DNA from: Bacillota bacterium
GTDB taxonomy: Bacteria; Bacillota; Limnochordia; Darwinibacteriales; DTU012
Direction: 5' to 3'
Assembly: GCA_012520795.1 (NCBI GenBank)
Contig: JAAYNP010000011.1
Span: 1-45,909 of the forward strand
Length of the DNA stretch: 45,909 nt
In this document: piece by piece, positions 33,183-42,047 of the stretch
Position numbering within the stretch: position 1 is the stretch's first letter
Layout: the number at the start of each line of letters is the position of its first letter
Notes under the pieces: model-generated
What the model saw: only the letters and a program-made list of their open reading frames with translations
What the model was told of the DNA's origin: nothing
The model's database searches: none
Translations under genes and position numbers: made by a program

Positions 33183-34730
33183 TCAGCCCTGCCGGAGAGT
33201 GATTCTGAGCGAACTCCACCGGAGAGTGTTGGTCAAAAAGATAAGGGAACAATACATGAACAGAAGTGCTGTTATTCCGCCTAGGGCTGCAATCTGGTCA
33301 TCAATATTGAAGATGCGGATGGTATCGTAAGTCAAGTAACTGAATAGTGCCGCGATGATACCGCAGCCGATTATTTTGGCGACATCCCCAAAGTTGAGAT
33401 ATGGCCCGATCTGCCGGTGCAAAGCCCAGTATTGGAGTATTGTTTCCAAGACCACAGCCAGGCTGGATGCGATCGCGACACCATAGATACCCAAGTTAAG
33501 CGTTACAGCCAGCGGATAAATCAATGCCAGGCTGACACATCTTGGAATAATGTTGTTGACCATGGCTTTGGCAGAATGGCCGAGCCCAATTAAGGACGAT
33601 TGCAGCGGAGAGTGGAAGTACTGGAACAGAAATAAAGGTGCTGTAAGCTTTAAAAGCCCAGCTGCCTCCGGTGCCCGGTAGAACAAGGTGAGAATGTTCT
33701 CGGCGAAAACAAACAGGATCAAACTGCTGGGCACTCCAATCAGCAGGGAAACCCTGATGGCCTGGGATACACGGCGGTTAACCAACCGGGGGCGGTTGCG
33801 GGCTCCGGCCTCGCTAATGGCAGGGACAAGGGCTATTGCCAGAGAGTGATTGACAAACCCGGGAGAGAACAAAAGGGGAAAGACATAACCAGTAAGCATT
33901 CCATACTGTTGGGCAATCTCTGACGCATTAAGGCCTGTTAACAGCAGGCTGCGGCTGATCACTGTTGGTTGGATCACGCGCAAAACTGATCTGAAGAACT
34001 GATTGCCTGTCTGCGGAAGCCCGGTACGAAGCAATTCCAGCAAATCGGTTTTTGCCTGGGGCAGGCTCCGCAAGGTAGTAAAACTTGGGATTTTGGATGC
34101 AGAGGCGCGGCGATATGAAAAAACCAAGTACAACAAGCTTGCCAGTTCACCGACAACTCCGGCAAACACGGCACCGGCTGCGGCATATTCCAAGCCATGC
34201 AGGGCCAGAGCTTGTACTAAAGCATAAAGTAGGACAATGCGGATGATCTGTTCAACAACCTGGGAGACAGCCAGGGGGTTCATATTCTGGCGCCCTTGAA
34301 AATATCCTCTCAGGACTCCTGAGATGGCTAAAATCGGGATCATTGGAACCAACGCCATCAACGAGTAATAGGCCCGCTGATCCGCCAGGAATCTCATGGA
34401 AAAAGCCCTACCGAAGTACAGCATAACCGCGGTCAAAACCAAGGCCATGGATAGGGTGGCAGTGAGAGCGATCAGCAGAATCCGCCGCATTTTCCGTGTG
34501 TCAGATGCGGCGTCCGCCTCTGCCACAACTTTTGAGATGGCAACAGGCATACCCAGAGTGGTCACTGTCATCAACAGGCTGATGTATGGAGTGACCATCA
34601 TCTGCAGGCCAATTGCTTCAGCGCCTAGAATTCTTGACTGGAGAATGGTGGTGGCAAAACCAAGGATCTTGGTGATCAGCCCAGCGGTAGTCAGGACAAA
34701 TGCTCCTTGAAGCAACGTTTGTTTCCGCAC
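33183..34730 (-). CDS. SpoVB/MurJ-like polysaccharide flippase
   Basis: 515 residues with about fourteen helices of the MOP/MATE-like flippase superfamily. The N-terminal QGAFVLTTAGLITKILGFATTILQSRILGAEAIGL is the SpoVB/YkvU-type opening, and GYFQGRQNMNPLAVSQVVEQIIRI (about 139-162) is another strong family match. Such proteins move lipid-linked precursors in spore cortex or envelope synthesis; membership alone does not prove sporulation. The start is GTG 34730, with AGGA about 9 nt upstream. It is convergent with the binding-protein gene (115-nt gap, no clear terminator) and divergent from the SH3-like gene. Confidence 0.92.
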   Translation of the reverse strand: MRKQTLLQGAFVLTTAGLITKILGFATTILQSRILGAEAIGLQMMVTPYISLLMTVTTLGMPVAISKVVAEADAASDTRKMRRILLIALTATLSMALVLTAVMLYFGRAFSMRFLADQRAYYSLMALVPMIPILAISGVLRGYFQGRQNMNPLAVSQVVEQIIRIVLLYALVQALALHGLEYAAAGAVFAGVVGELASLLYLVFSYRRASASKIPSFTTLRSLPQAKTDLLELLRTGLPQTGNQFFRSVLRVIQPTVISRSLLLTGLNASEIAQQYGMLTGYVFPLLFSPGFVNHSLAIALVPAISEAGARNRPRLVNRRVSQAIRVSLLIGVPSSLILFVFAENILTLFYRAPEAAGLLKLTAPLFLFQYFHSPLQSSLIGLGHSAKAMVNNIIPRCVSLALIYPLAVTLNLGIYGVAIASSLAVVLETILQYWALHRQIGPYLNFGDVAKIIGCGIIAALFSYLTYDTIRIFNIDDQIAALGGITALLFMYCSLIFLTNTLRWSSLRITLRQG

Positions 34731-34860
34731 ATACTCACTTCCTCATTACATTTAGTAAATGTATATGCGTGCTTTTGGTGATATACGATATGTCTGTACT
34801 CTTTCTCCGAATCCAATCGCAAGGGTTATGAAAATCTTGATGCAAATGAGGCGCGATACT

Positions 34861-35571
34861 ATGACGAGGGTTAGAAAAATCGGCATGATCATAATGGTAG
34901 TTGCCTTGTTTCTACTCTGGACGAGGCAAAACCCTCCATATCCAGATCTGGGCCAGCCTGATGATCTTAAGCTGATGCCTGTAGATCAGGCTTATCACGT
35001 ACCGGATTTTGCAGAATTCCGTACCGCAATGATCAAGGCAATGGAGCAGAAGGACCTTGATTTTGTCCTCAACTGTATTGATGATACACTACGTTACACT
35101 TTTGGGCTGAATCAGGGAGTGAAAGGCTTTCTTCGTTATTGGGAGCTTGACACAATGCCTGAAGACTCGCCTTTTTGGGAAGAAATGCTGCAGGTGCTGC
35201 GGTTAGGCGGCGAGTTTGCGGATCCTGATCAGAAGATTTTTAGAGCACCATATGTTTTTTCAAGCTTCCCCGAAACCCTCGATGCGTTCCAACATGTTGC
35301 GGTTGTGGGCCAGAATGTCAAAGTGTATGCAGACCCAGAGTTTTCCGCACAGGTTATAGGTATCCTGAGCTACAGCATAGTCAGACATGTTCCCTATAAC
35401 GACAAATATGAGTTCTTCAGCGATGGTGCCTATTGGCGCAAAGTTGCCACCAGTTCAGGGAAGACCGGTTTTGTACCGGACAAGTATTTGCGCAGCCCCG
35501 TTGATTACCGGGCGAGCTTTGCAAAATCCAACGGAAAGTGGCAGCTGATCTTTTTTGTAGCGGGCGATTAA
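34861..35571 (+). CDS. Membrane-anchored SH3-like domain protein of unknown function
   Basis: 236 residues from ATG 34861 (GAGG 9 nt upstream). In-frame ATGs at 34759, 34828, 34840 and 34846 are less well placed. The N-terminal helix (about 7-20, IGMIIMVVALFLLW) acts as a signal or anchor. The middle (about 50-140) is helical and opens with FAEFRTAMIKAMEQKDLDFVLNCIDDTLRYTFG, a pattern seen in secreted proteins of unknown function. The C-terminal part (about 150-220) reads as a bacterial SH3 domain: VVGQNVKVYADPEFSAQVIGILSYSIV and WRKVATSSGKTGFVPDKYL. Such domains bind cell-wall peptides, suggesting an envelope role. Confidence 0.75.
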   Translation: MTRVRKIGMIIMVVALFLLWTRQNPPYPDLGQPDDLKLMPVDQAYHVPDFAEFRTAMIKAMEQKDLDFVLNCIDDTLRYTFGLNQGVKGFLRYWELDTMPEDSPFWEEMLQVLRLGGEFADPDQKIFRAPYVFSSFPETLDAFQHVAVVGQNVKVYADPEFSAQVIGILSYSIVRHVPYNDKYEFFSDGAYWRKVATSSGKTGFVPDKYLRSPVDYRASFAKSNGKWQLIFFVAGD

Positions 35572-35579
35572 GGAAGCCC

Positions 35580-35608
35580 TTGACTGGCGCAGATTAAGAA
35601 TGTATCCT
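35580..35608 (+). promoter_or_regulatory. Promoter of the copA-csoR operon
   Basis: TTGACT (35580-35585), a 17-nt spacer, then TATCCT (35603-35608). Initiation is expected near 35615, immediately before the CsoR-type operator. Confidence 0.7.
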
Positions 35609-35620
35609 AGAACTGTAGCC

Positions 35621-35640
35621 ACCCCCCCGGGGAGGGGGGT
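35621..35640. promoter_or_regulatory. CsoR-type G/C-tract operator
   Basis: ACCCCCC (35621-35627) and GGGGGGT (35634-35640) form a pseudo-palindrome around CGGGGA, just downstream of the predicted start site. CsoR repressors bind such G-tract dyads. With csoR as the second gene of the operon, Cu(I)-relieved autorepression is the natural reading. Confidence 0.8.
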
Positions 35641-35655
35641 AAAGGTAGTGAGCTT

Positions 35656-37956
35656 ATGCGAAAGAAATATAAAGTTGCGGGAATGACCTGTGCCGCCTGT
35701 GCTGCTGCTGTTGAGCGCAGTGTTAAGAAGGTTTCAGGTGTAAATACAGTAAATGTGAATTTGCTCACCAAGCAGATGATAGTGGTGTTTGACGAATCTC
35801 AGACTAATTCGCAGGCAATCATCAAAGCTGTAACCGATGCGGGGTATGAAGCCCGGGAGTCACGGCCCGACACGGCAGCAGGTCAAAGGGCCCGGTCAGA
35901 AATGAGCCGGGCTGTGTCGGATGAGGTTCAGGAGATGCGGATGCGGGTTTGGGTTTCGTTTCTATTCTTAGTTCCGTTGATGTACGCCGCTATGGGAGAA
36001 ATGATCGGCCTGCCGCTGCCCTCTTGGCTCACCGGGGCGGAGAATGCCGTAAGTTACGCCTTTGCACAGTTTATCCTGACTTTGCCCATCGTCTATGTCA
36101 ACCGTAAATACTATCAGTCCGGGTTTAAGGCACTGCGGCGGCGCTCGCCTAACATGGATTCTCTGATTGCCATTGGCTCATCGGCAGCTGTCGTTTACGG
36201 GGCCATTACCATTTTCCGAATCGGAGCTGCTTTGGGCAGAGGGCAGACCGGGTTGGTGGAACAGTACCGGAATGATATCTACTTTGAAACCGGCGCCATG
36301 ATTCTGGCCTTGATTACTTTGGGCAAATTCCTGGAAGCCCGATCCAAGAACCGAACTTCCGAGGCCATTTCCAAATTGCTGGACTTGGCGCCAAAAACAG
36401 CGGCTGTAATCCGGGAAGGGCAGGAACAAGAAATTACTGTGGAAGAGATTGCAGTCGGTGACATTGTTGTGATCCGTCCCGGCCAGCGTATCCCGGTGGA
36501 CGGGACGATTGTCGAAGGCAGTTCCGCTGTGGACCAGTCGGCTCTGACCGGTGAGAGCATTCCCGTTGAAAAAAAGGCAGGGGATCGGGTGGTGTCAGCG
36601 ACTATCAACAAAGTCGGATTTTTCAAGCTCAAGGCTGAAAAAGTCGGTGAAGACACCACCTTGGCGCAGATTATCCGGCTGGTGGAAGAAGCTGGCGCTT
36701 CCAAGGCGCCCATAGCCAAGCTTGCGGATAAGATCAGTGGGATATTTGTCCCAATTGTAATTCTGATTGCCCTTACAGCAGTCGTTATTTGGCTGGCCTT
36801 GGGGGCTGACTTTGGATTTGCCCTTTCAATTGGAATCGCAGTGCTGGTCATCTCCTGCCCATGTGCCTTGGGCCTTGCCACACCGGTGGCGATCATGGTT
36901 GGCACTGGCCAGGGCGCCCTTAACGGGATTTTGATCAAGTCAGCCGAGGCACTGGAAGTAGCCCATAGTGTCGACACTGTTGTGCTAGACAAAACCGGTA
37001 CGATCACTGAAGGTACCCCAATAGTCACTGATTTGATCATAACGGGAAGGTTATCCGAGCGTGACTTTCTGGCAGCAGCTGCATCAATTGAAAGCTCTTC
37101 CGAGCATCCCTTGGCGGATGCAATTCAGGCCAAAGCCAAGGAGATGGAGATTGATCTTAAGCCCAGCCAGGAGTTTGAAGCTATTCCCGGCAGAGGTATT
37201 GTTGCCGTGATTGAAGGAGAAAAACTCATTGCCGGCAATCTTGCGCTAATGGAGCAGTATCAGATTGACACTGCAGCTTGGCAAAAAATGGCTGAGGAAC
37301 TTGCATCAGAGGGGAAAACACCTCTCTATTTTGCAGATACCCGGGAACTGCTGGGTATCATTGCCGTGGCTGATGTGATAAAGCCTTCCAGCAAAGCCGC
37401 AGTTGATGAGTTCAAGGCCATGGGGATCGATGTGGTGATGCTAACAGGCGACAACGAAAAGACTGCTGCAGCCATTCAAAAACAGCTGGGTTTGGATCAG
37501 GCTGTTGCGGAGGTGTTGCCCCAGGAAAAGGAAGAAATCATCCGCAAACTGCGGGAAGCCGGCAGAAGAGTGGCCATGGTTGGCGACGGGATCAATGATG
37601 CGCCGGCGTTAGCCAGGGCGGATGTGGGTGTTGCCATTGGCGCCGGTACTGACGTGGCTATTGAATCTGCAGACATTGTGTTGATCAAAAACGATCTCCA
37701 GGATGCCGTAACCGCAATCCAGTTAAGCAAGGCCACGGTCCGCAATATCAAACAGAACCTGTTCTGGAGCTTTTTCTACAATACACTCGGTATTCCGCTG
37801 GCTGCAGGTGTGTTTTACCCGTTCTTGGGTTGGAAGCTAAGCCCGATGATTGGAGCGGCGGCAATGAGCATAAGTTCGGTCTTTGTTGTTTCCAATGCAT
37901 TAAGGTTGAAGTTCTTCAGGCCTGAAGGGCCTATGGCAGATTATCAGGGGGAGTAG
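35656..37956 (+). CDS. copA: Copper-exporting P1B-type ATPase
   Basis: 766 residues. There is one N-terminal HMA domain with the GMTCAAC metal site (C12 and C15), and eight helices. The Cu(I) channel motif CPC is at 401-403, the phosphorylation motif DKTGT starts at D445, and the hinge is [17 protein letters not shown] is the actuator loop. The CPC motif plus N/Y residues near the C-terminus ([14 protein letters not shown]) and the [11 protein letters not shown] stretch fit the Cu+ subclass. It pumps Cu(I) out of the cytosol. It is preceded by a promoter and CsoR-like operator and followed 6 nt later by csoR. Confidence 0.96.
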   Translation: MRKKYKVAGMTCAACAAAVERSVKKVSGVNTVNVNLLTKQMIVVFDESQTNSQAIIKAVTDAGYEARESRPDTAAGQRARSEMSRAVSDEVQEMRMRVWVSFLFLVPLMYAAMGEMIGLPLPSWLTGAENAVSYAFAQFILTLPIVYVNRKYYQSGFKALRRRSPNMDSLIAIGSSAAVVYGAITIFRIGAALGRGQTGLVEQYRNDIYFETGAMILALITLGKFLEARSKNRTSEAISKLLDLAPKTAAVIREGQEQEITVEEIAVGDIVVIRPGQRIPVDGTIVEGSSAVDQSALTGESIPVEKKAGDRVVSATINKVGFFKLKAEKVGEDTTLAQIIRLVEEAGASKAPIAKLADKISGIFVPIVILIALTAVVIWLALGADFGFALSIGIAVLVISCPCALGLATPVAIMVGTGQGALNGILIKSAEALEVAHSVDTVVLDKTGTITEGTPIVTDLIITGRLSERDFLAAAASIESSSEHPLADAIQAKAKEMEIDLKPSQEFEAIPGRGIVAVIEGEKLIAGNLALMEQYQIDTAAWQKMAEELASEGKTPLYFADTRELLGIIAVADVIKPSSKAAVDEFKAMGIDVVMLTGDNEKTAAAIQKQLGLDQAVAEVLPQEKEEIIRKLREAGRRVAMVGDGINDAPALARADVGVAIGAGTDVAIESADIVLIKNDLQDAVTAIQLSKATVRNIKQNLFWSFFYNTLGIPLAAGVFYPFLGWKLSPMIGAAAMSISSVFVVSNALRLKFFRPEGPMADYQGE

Positions 37957-37962
37957 GCTGCA

Positions 37963-38229
37963 ATGCGATCCGATAGAGAGAAAGTCGTGCAAATGCTGAA
38001 AACAGCCAGGGGGCAAGTGGACGGGTTGATCAAAATGGTGGACGAAGACCGCTATTGCGTTGACATTTCCCACCAGATTCTGGCAGTGCAGGCGATTTTG
38101 CGCAGAGTCAACAAGGAAATCCTCCATGGGCATTTGAACCACTGTGTAAAAGAAGCTTTTACCACTGAGATCGCCCAGGAGAAGATCGATGAGGTAATGG
38201 CCATTGTCGATCAGCTGTTAAAAGGCTAG
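37963..38229 (+). CDS. csoR: Copper-sensing repressor CsoR
   Basis: 88 residues, all helical, of the CsoR/RcnR (DUF156) family. The Cu(I) ligand triad C-H-C is intact at C32, H57 and C61, in the contexts DRYCVDISHQI and HGHLNHCVKEAF; this distinguishes a copper sensor from RcnR (nickel) and CstR (sulfide) types. Apo-CsoR represses its target and Cu(I) releases it. GGAG lies 9 nt before the ATG. It is co-transcribed with copA, and the G/C-tract dyad at 35621-35640 is its likely site. Confidence 0.94.
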   Translation: MRSDREKVVQMLKTARGQVDGLIKMVDEDRYCVDISHQILAVQAILRRVNKEILHGHLNHCVKEAFTTEIAQEKIDEVMAIVDQLLKG

Positions 38230-38233
38230 GGTG

Positions 38234-38262
38234 TTGCATTTACGTACCGGATTGATTATAAT
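38234..38262 (+). promoter_or_regulatory. Promoter of the trpS T-box transcript
   Basis: TTGCAT (38234-38239), a 17-nt spacer, then a perfect TATAAT (38257-38262). It lies 5 nt after the csoR stop and starts transcription near 38269, at the 5' end of the T-box leader. Confidence 0.88.
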
Positions 38263-38269
38263 ATGTCTG

Positions 38270-38541
38270 TGTAATAAACCAAGTTGAGATTGGCAGATGT
38301 GATGAATAGGGGTAGTACCCGCCTCAGTCTTGTGCAGAGAGTCGGTGGGTGGTGCAAACCGATATGATTGGGTTGGGGAATGGGCCTAGGAGCAGTCTAC
38401 CGAATCTTGCCTAAGGCAAGCAGTAGGCCGGACCGGCAGCCTCCGTTACCGGGCAGAGAGAGGGCTTGTCTCTAGATAAGTCAATGAGGGTGGTACCGCG
38501 AGCTATGATCTCGTCCCTTGGGGGGCGGGATCGTATTTTGT
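38270..38541 (+). promoter_or_regulatory. T-box riboswitch, tryptophan specifier
   Basis: Stem I carries AGAGAGTCGGTGGGTGGTGC (38336-38355). The specifier context GAA-TGG-GCC places TGG (Trp) at 38381-38383. The conserved T-box bulge is GGGTGGTACCGCG (38488-38500), pairing with the tRNA acceptor end. A terminator follows, formed by ATGATCTCGTCCC and GGGCGGGATCGTAT with TTTT at about 38536. Uncharged tRNA-Trp would favour the antiterminator and allow trpS expression. The Trp specifier agrees with the downstream gene. Confidence 0.94.
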
Positions 38542-38572
38542 ATTTATTAAAGCAAACGAGGGGGAAGCATTA

Positions 38573-39559
38573 ATGCAGCGGGTCTTTTCAGGTATTCAAC
38601 CAACAGGGAACATCCACATCGGAAACTACCTTGGAGCAATCAGAAACTGGGTCGATCTGCAGGATAAGTATGAGAGTCTGTTCTGTATCGTGGATTATCA
38701 CGCCATAACGGTGGAGTATGAGCCTGAAATGCTTCATCAGCGGGTACTGGAACTGGCAGCCACTTTGATTGCAGCCGGACTCGATCCGGACAAGACCACG
38801 TTGTTCGTTCAGTCCTCAGTGCCGGAACACGCGGAGCTGACCTGGCTCTTCACTTGTATTACCTCGGTAGGTGCTTTGGAGCGGATGACTCAGTTCAAGG
38901 AAAAAGCTGAACGGCAAAAAGGCGGTGTTTTTGCCGGGTTGATGAACTACCCGGTGCTGATGGCGTCAGATATTCTGATCTACAAGGCTGAGCTTGTGCC
39001 GGTTGGCGATGACCAAATCCAACATCTGGAATTGACCCGCGAAATTGCGCGGCGGTTCAATTCCATGTTTAGAGAGGTCTTTCCAGAACCGCAGCCGCTG
39101 CTCACCAAAGCAGCACGGATCATGGCCTTGAACGATCCCACAAGCAAAATGTCGAAAAGCTTAGAAGGCAGCTATATTGCCTTGGACGATGATGACAATG
39201 CCATTCGGAAGAAGATTCGGCGTGCCATGACGGATCCCGGCCCTCAGGGCGGCGAGATGGGGCCGGGTGTGAAGAACTTGTTCGCTTTGTTGGAAGCTTT
39301 TGCAGAACTGGAACTGGTTCAGAAGTTTCGTGATGACTATGCCAACCAGTCCCTCCGCTATGCCGATTTGAAACAAGCCTTGGCTGAAGCTGCTGTGACA
39401 CATTTGGCTCCAATTAGAGAGCGAATCTTCGAACTGTTGGCCAAACCGGACCAGCTTAAGGAGATCCTCCATGCCGGTGCCAAACATGCCCGCCAATTGG
39501 CCCAGGAAACCATGGCAGAAGCGCGAGATGCAATGGGGTTCAAGATGCCGGTGGCTTAG
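38573..39559 (+). CDS. trpS: Tryptophan--tRNA ligase
   Basis: 328 residues, the usual length for bacterial TrpRS. The HIGH-type motif appears as HIGN (15-18) in GIQPTGNIHIGNYLGAI, and KMSKS is at 192-196. VPVGDDQIQHLELTREIARRFN is another TrpRS hallmark. It charges tRNA-Trp. GAGGGGGAAG precedes ATG 38573. Control is by the T-box leader directly upstream. Confidence 0.97.
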   Translation: MQRVFSGIQPTGNIHIGNYLGAIRNWVDLQDKYESLFCIVDYHAITVEYEPEMLHQRVLELAATLIAAGLDPDKTTLFVQSSVPEHAELTWLFTCITSVGALERMTQFKEKAERQKGGVFAGLMNYPVLMASDILIYKAELVPVGDDQIQHLELTREIARRFNSMFREVFPEPQPLLTKAARIMALNDPTSKMSKSLEGSYIALDDDDNAIRKKIRRAMTDPGPQGGEMGPGVKNLFALLEAFAELELVQKFRDDYANQSLRYADLKQALAEAAVTHLAPIRERIFELLAKPDQLKEILHAGAKHARQLAQETMAEARDAMGFKMPVA

Positions 39560-39598
39560 GTAACAAAACCAGGCTTAGATAGAGGAAATCTCCCATCG

Positions 39599-39627
39599 TT
39601 GGTAGAATCAAATAAATACCAGATAGT
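39599..39627 (+). promoter_or_regulatory. Weak candidate promoter for the PAS-MCP gene
   Basis: TTGGTA (39599-39604), a 17-nt spacer, then GATAGT (39622-39627), about 30 nt before the start codon. Both boxes are imperfect. Confidence 0.35.
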
Positions 39628-39657
39628 CCCAAATATCAAAAAATGGGGAGTGTTAGT

Positions 39658-40449
39658 ATGGCCACGATCAATCTAAGTACCCTTTTTAAAGAGCTTACCG
39701 GAGACGAGACCGTGGAAGAATTGCGGGAAAAAATTGCGTGGGAACGCCGGGTTTTTCAAACCATCCTTGACTACCTGCCCAGTTCGATATACGTTAAGGA
39801 TCACGAAGCGAGAAAAATCGTATGCAACAAGGCAAACTACACACAAGCCGGGTTTGACAAGGCTGATGATGTGCTTGGCAAGAACGATTTTGACATATTT
39901 CCCAAGCATTTGGCGGAGAATTTTTGGGAAGACGACTGCACGGTATTGAAAAAGGGGCAGGCCGTCATCAACCGGGTGGAACAGGTGATCGGCACCGATG
40001 GCAAAGAGTATTGGCAAGTAACAGAGAAGCACCCATTTTATGATGATGAAGGCAGCATAATTGGTTTAATCGGTTTTGGGCATGATATTACCGCCCAGAA
40101 GAACCTGGAGCAGGAAAAAATCCTTGCGTCGCAGAAAATCGAAGAACAGCAAGACATGGTGGAGCAGATGATCGTGGAGCTGTCGGCAATACCTGCGAAG
40201 ATTGAAAACCTGGTGGACGGGATCGCCAATGTTGCTAAGCAGACCAAAATGGTTGCGATTAATGCGGCGATTGAAGCGGCCAGGGTTGGTGAGTATGGAC
40301 GGGGATTTGAAATTGTAGCCCGGGAAGTAGGGCAGCTTTCCGATCAATCTCAAAAAGCCACTATTCAAGTGAGGGAAGCTATTGAGGAAGTCAACTCGCT
40401 GATCCAAAGGATTCTCCAGTTGTGGGAGGAAGTAAAGCAAGAGCAATAA
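39658..40449 (+). CDS. Soluble PAS-domain protein with a short MCP signalling tip
   Basis: 263 residues from ATG 39658 (GGGGAG 7 nt upstream; the ATG at 39643 lies within this leader). No transmembrane segment is present. A helical lead (about 1-35) precedes a PAS domain (about 35-148): LDYLPSSIYVKDHEARKIVCNKA and FDIFPKHLAENFW, ending IGLIGFGHDITAQKNLE. The C-terminal ~100 residues contain the chemoreceptor tip IANVAKQTKMVAINAAIEAARVGEYGRGFEIVAREVGQLSDQS. The coiled coil is much shorter than in full chemoreceptors. It could be a cytosolic sensor coupled to CheW/CheA or a non-chemotactic signalling protein; no che genes are nearby. Confidence 0.88.
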   Translation: MATINLSTLFKELTGDETVEELREKIAWERRVFQTILDYLPSSIYVKDHEARKIVCNKANYTQAGFDKADDVLGKNDFDIFPKHLAENFWEDDCTVLKKGQAVINRVEQVIGTDGKEYWQVTEKHPFYDDEGSIIGLIGFGHDITAQKNLEQEKILASQKIEEQQDMVEQMIVELSAIPAKIENLVDGIANVAKQTKMVAINAAIEAARVGEYGRGFEIVAREVGQLSDQSQKATIQVREAIEEVNSLIQRILQLWEEVKQEQ

Positions 40450-40476
40450 TCGCAATGCAGGCAAAGGGTAGGAAGG

Positions 40477-40506
40477 AGAGCCTAGGGCGATTCGGCTTAG
40501 GCTCTT
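40477..40506 (+). terminator. Possible terminator after the PAS-MCP gene
   Basis: AGAGCCTA (40477-40484) pairs with TAGGCTCT (40498-40505). The downstream run is only CTTAATTAAT, so termination would be weak. Confidence 0.4.
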
Positions 40507-40533
40507 AATTAATGCCTTGATTTGCTTTTTACT

Positions 40534-40562
40534 TTGAATTTCAGTCGGGAATCGGGTATAGT
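40534..40562 (+). promoter_or_regulatory. Promoter of the VTT-rpiA unit
   Basis: TTGAAT (40534-40539), a 17-nt spacer, then TATAGT (40557-40562), 24 nt before the TTG start of the VTT protein gene. Confidence 0.65.
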
Positions 40563-40586
40563 GTTAGTGAAATGGAGTGATCGTTT

Positions 40587-41291
40587 TTGCAGCTGACCAG
40601 AAGTTTGACAATCAACCTGCTGTCTGTTATTTGCTTCTCAGCACTGCTGGTTCTGGCTGCCATCAAATGTGGGCCGGTGATTACCGAACTTGTCAGCGAT
40701 CCGGAACGTATGCGGTCGGTAATCCTGTCCCATGGCCATCTTGGCGTTCTGATTTTTATCGGTATCCAGATTGCCCAAATAGTGATCACAGCCATACCCG
40801 GCGAAGTTGTTCAGGTTGCCGGCGGATACATTTTCGGCACATGGCTGGCAACATCATATCTGCTGATAGGGGCCGTTGTGGGTTCGGTGGTTGTTTTTGG
40901 CCTTGCCCGCATTATGGGTTACACTTTGGTCAGAAGACTGATTTCTGAAGACAAACTGAATCGCCTGGCGGGATTGATGGCCAGCAAAAGAGCGTGCGGT
41001 ATCATATTTATCCTGTTTCTGATTCCGGGATTGCCCAAGGATGTGCTGACTTATGTTGGCGGGCTGACTCCTGTGAGGCCGCTGCACTTCATTGTTATTG
41101 CCAACCTTGCCAGGATCCCGGGGTTGTTTGTTTCAGCCTATATTGGGGCCAATCTGCAGGAGCAGGACTATGCGACAGCCATCATCCTATCGGGGGCAGC
41201 AGTGTTGATTTTCATCTTCGGGCTGCTGTACCGGGATCAAATCGTGGCTTGGCTTCAGCAGCTCCGGTTCTTTAGACGTAAAGGCGATTGA
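40587..41291 (+). CDS. VTT-domain membrane protein (TVP38/TMEM64 family)
   Basis: 234 residues with about six hydrophobic segments. The VTT/SNARE-associated signatures are AIPGEVVQVAGGYIFGTW (about 70-87) with a following small-residue helix, and LFLIPGLPKDVLTYVGGLTPVRPLHF (about 146-171). Members of this DedA superfamily are lipid scramblases or transporters; in bacteria some recycle undecaprenyl phosphate. The start is TTG 40587, with GGAG 9 nt upstream. It is followed 22 nt later by rpiA with no terminator, so the two are probably one transcript. Confidence 0.9.
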   Translation: MQLTRSLTINLLSVICFSALLVLAAIKCGPVITELVSDPERMRSVILSHGHLGVLIFIGIQIAQIVITAIPGEVVQVAGGYIFGTWLATSYLLIGAVVGSVVVFGLARIMGYTLVRRLISEDKLNRLAGLMASKRACGIIFILFLIPGLPKDVLTYVGGLTPVRPLHFIVIANLARIPGLFVSAYIGANLQEQDYATAIILSGAAVLIFIFGLLYRDQIVAWLQQLRFFRRKGD

Positions 41292-41313
41292 CTGTTGTAG
41301 ATGAGGTGAGGTA

Positions 41314-41991
41314 ATGGAAGCAAAGAGGTTGGCAGCAGAGAAAGCTGTTGAATTAATTGCCGACGGAATGGTTGTTGGATTAGGCACCGGCTCAACCGTC
41401 GCTTATGCCATCCAAAGACTTGGTGAATTCGTGAAGCAAGGCCTGGATGTTCGGGCGATTGCCACTTCAACCCGCTCGGAGCAGCTTGCCAGGGAACTGG
41501 GAATTCATCTGGTCACTTTTGCCGATGTTCAGCAAATTGATCTGACAATCGATGGTGCAGATGAGGTTGACCCGGAGTGGAACCTGATTAAAGGCGGTGG
41601 TGGTGCCCTACTGCGGGAAAAAATCGTTGCGGCTGCCTCCCGGAGGCTGATCATCATTGTAGACGAAAGCAAAGTTGTCGAAAAGCTGGGCAAGTTCCCG
41701 CTGCCGGTTGAGGTAGTGCCTTTTGGCTATCAAGTCACGATGCAGAGGCTTTATGACTTGGGATTCAGTCCCCAGCTTCGCACTGACGGCGGCCAACCTT
41801 GCATCACTGATAATGGCAACTTTATCATTGACTGTAGAATTGACGTGATCGATCATCCCGGCAGAATCCATGACAGCCTCAACAAGATGGTGGGGATTGT
41901 GGAGAACGGCCTGTTTATCGGTTACGCCAGCCAAGTCATTGTAGGGTACCATGACGGGTCGGTTAAGGAGTTGAAAAGGCGGGTTGATTGA
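41314..41991 (+). CDS. rpiA: Ribose-5-phosphate isomerase A
   Basis: 225 residues with every RpiA landmark: GLGTGSTVAYAIQRLGE, the DLTIDGADEVDPEWNLIKGGGGALLREKIVA active-site stretch (aspartates and lysine), and VVPFGYQVTMQRL. It interconverts ribose-5-phosphate and ribulose-5-phosphate in the pentose phosphate pathway. GAGGTGAGG precedes the ATG. It ends before a strong bidirectional terminator. Confidence 0.97.
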   Translation: MEAKRLAAEKAVELIADGMVVGLGTGSTVAYAIQRLGEFVKQGLDVRAIATSTRSEQLARELGIHLVTFADVQQIDLTIDGADEVDPEWNLIKGGGGALLREKIVAAASRRLIIIVDESKVVEKLGKFPLPVEVVPFGYQVTMQRLYDLGFSPQLRTDGGQPCITDNGNFIIDCRIDVIDHPGRIHDSLNKMVGIVENGLFIGYASQVIVGYHDGSVKELKRRVD

Positions 41992-42006
41992 AAGGCCCAG
42001 AAGATT

Positions 42007-42047
42007 AAGCCCTGGAAGCAGGTTGGTGCTCCCAGGGCTTTGTTTTT
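42007..42047. terminator. Bidirectional intrinsic terminator between rpiA and the RND gene
   Basis: AAGCCCTGG (42007-42015) pairs with CCAGGGCTT (42032-42040), followed by TTTGTTTTT. It overlaps the stop codon region of the convergent RND transporter. Confidence 0.9.

Noticed and set aside
36279-37040. Antisense open frame of about 250 codons inside copA
   Set aside because: It mirrors the copA coding frame, shows no recognisable domain and has no start signals.
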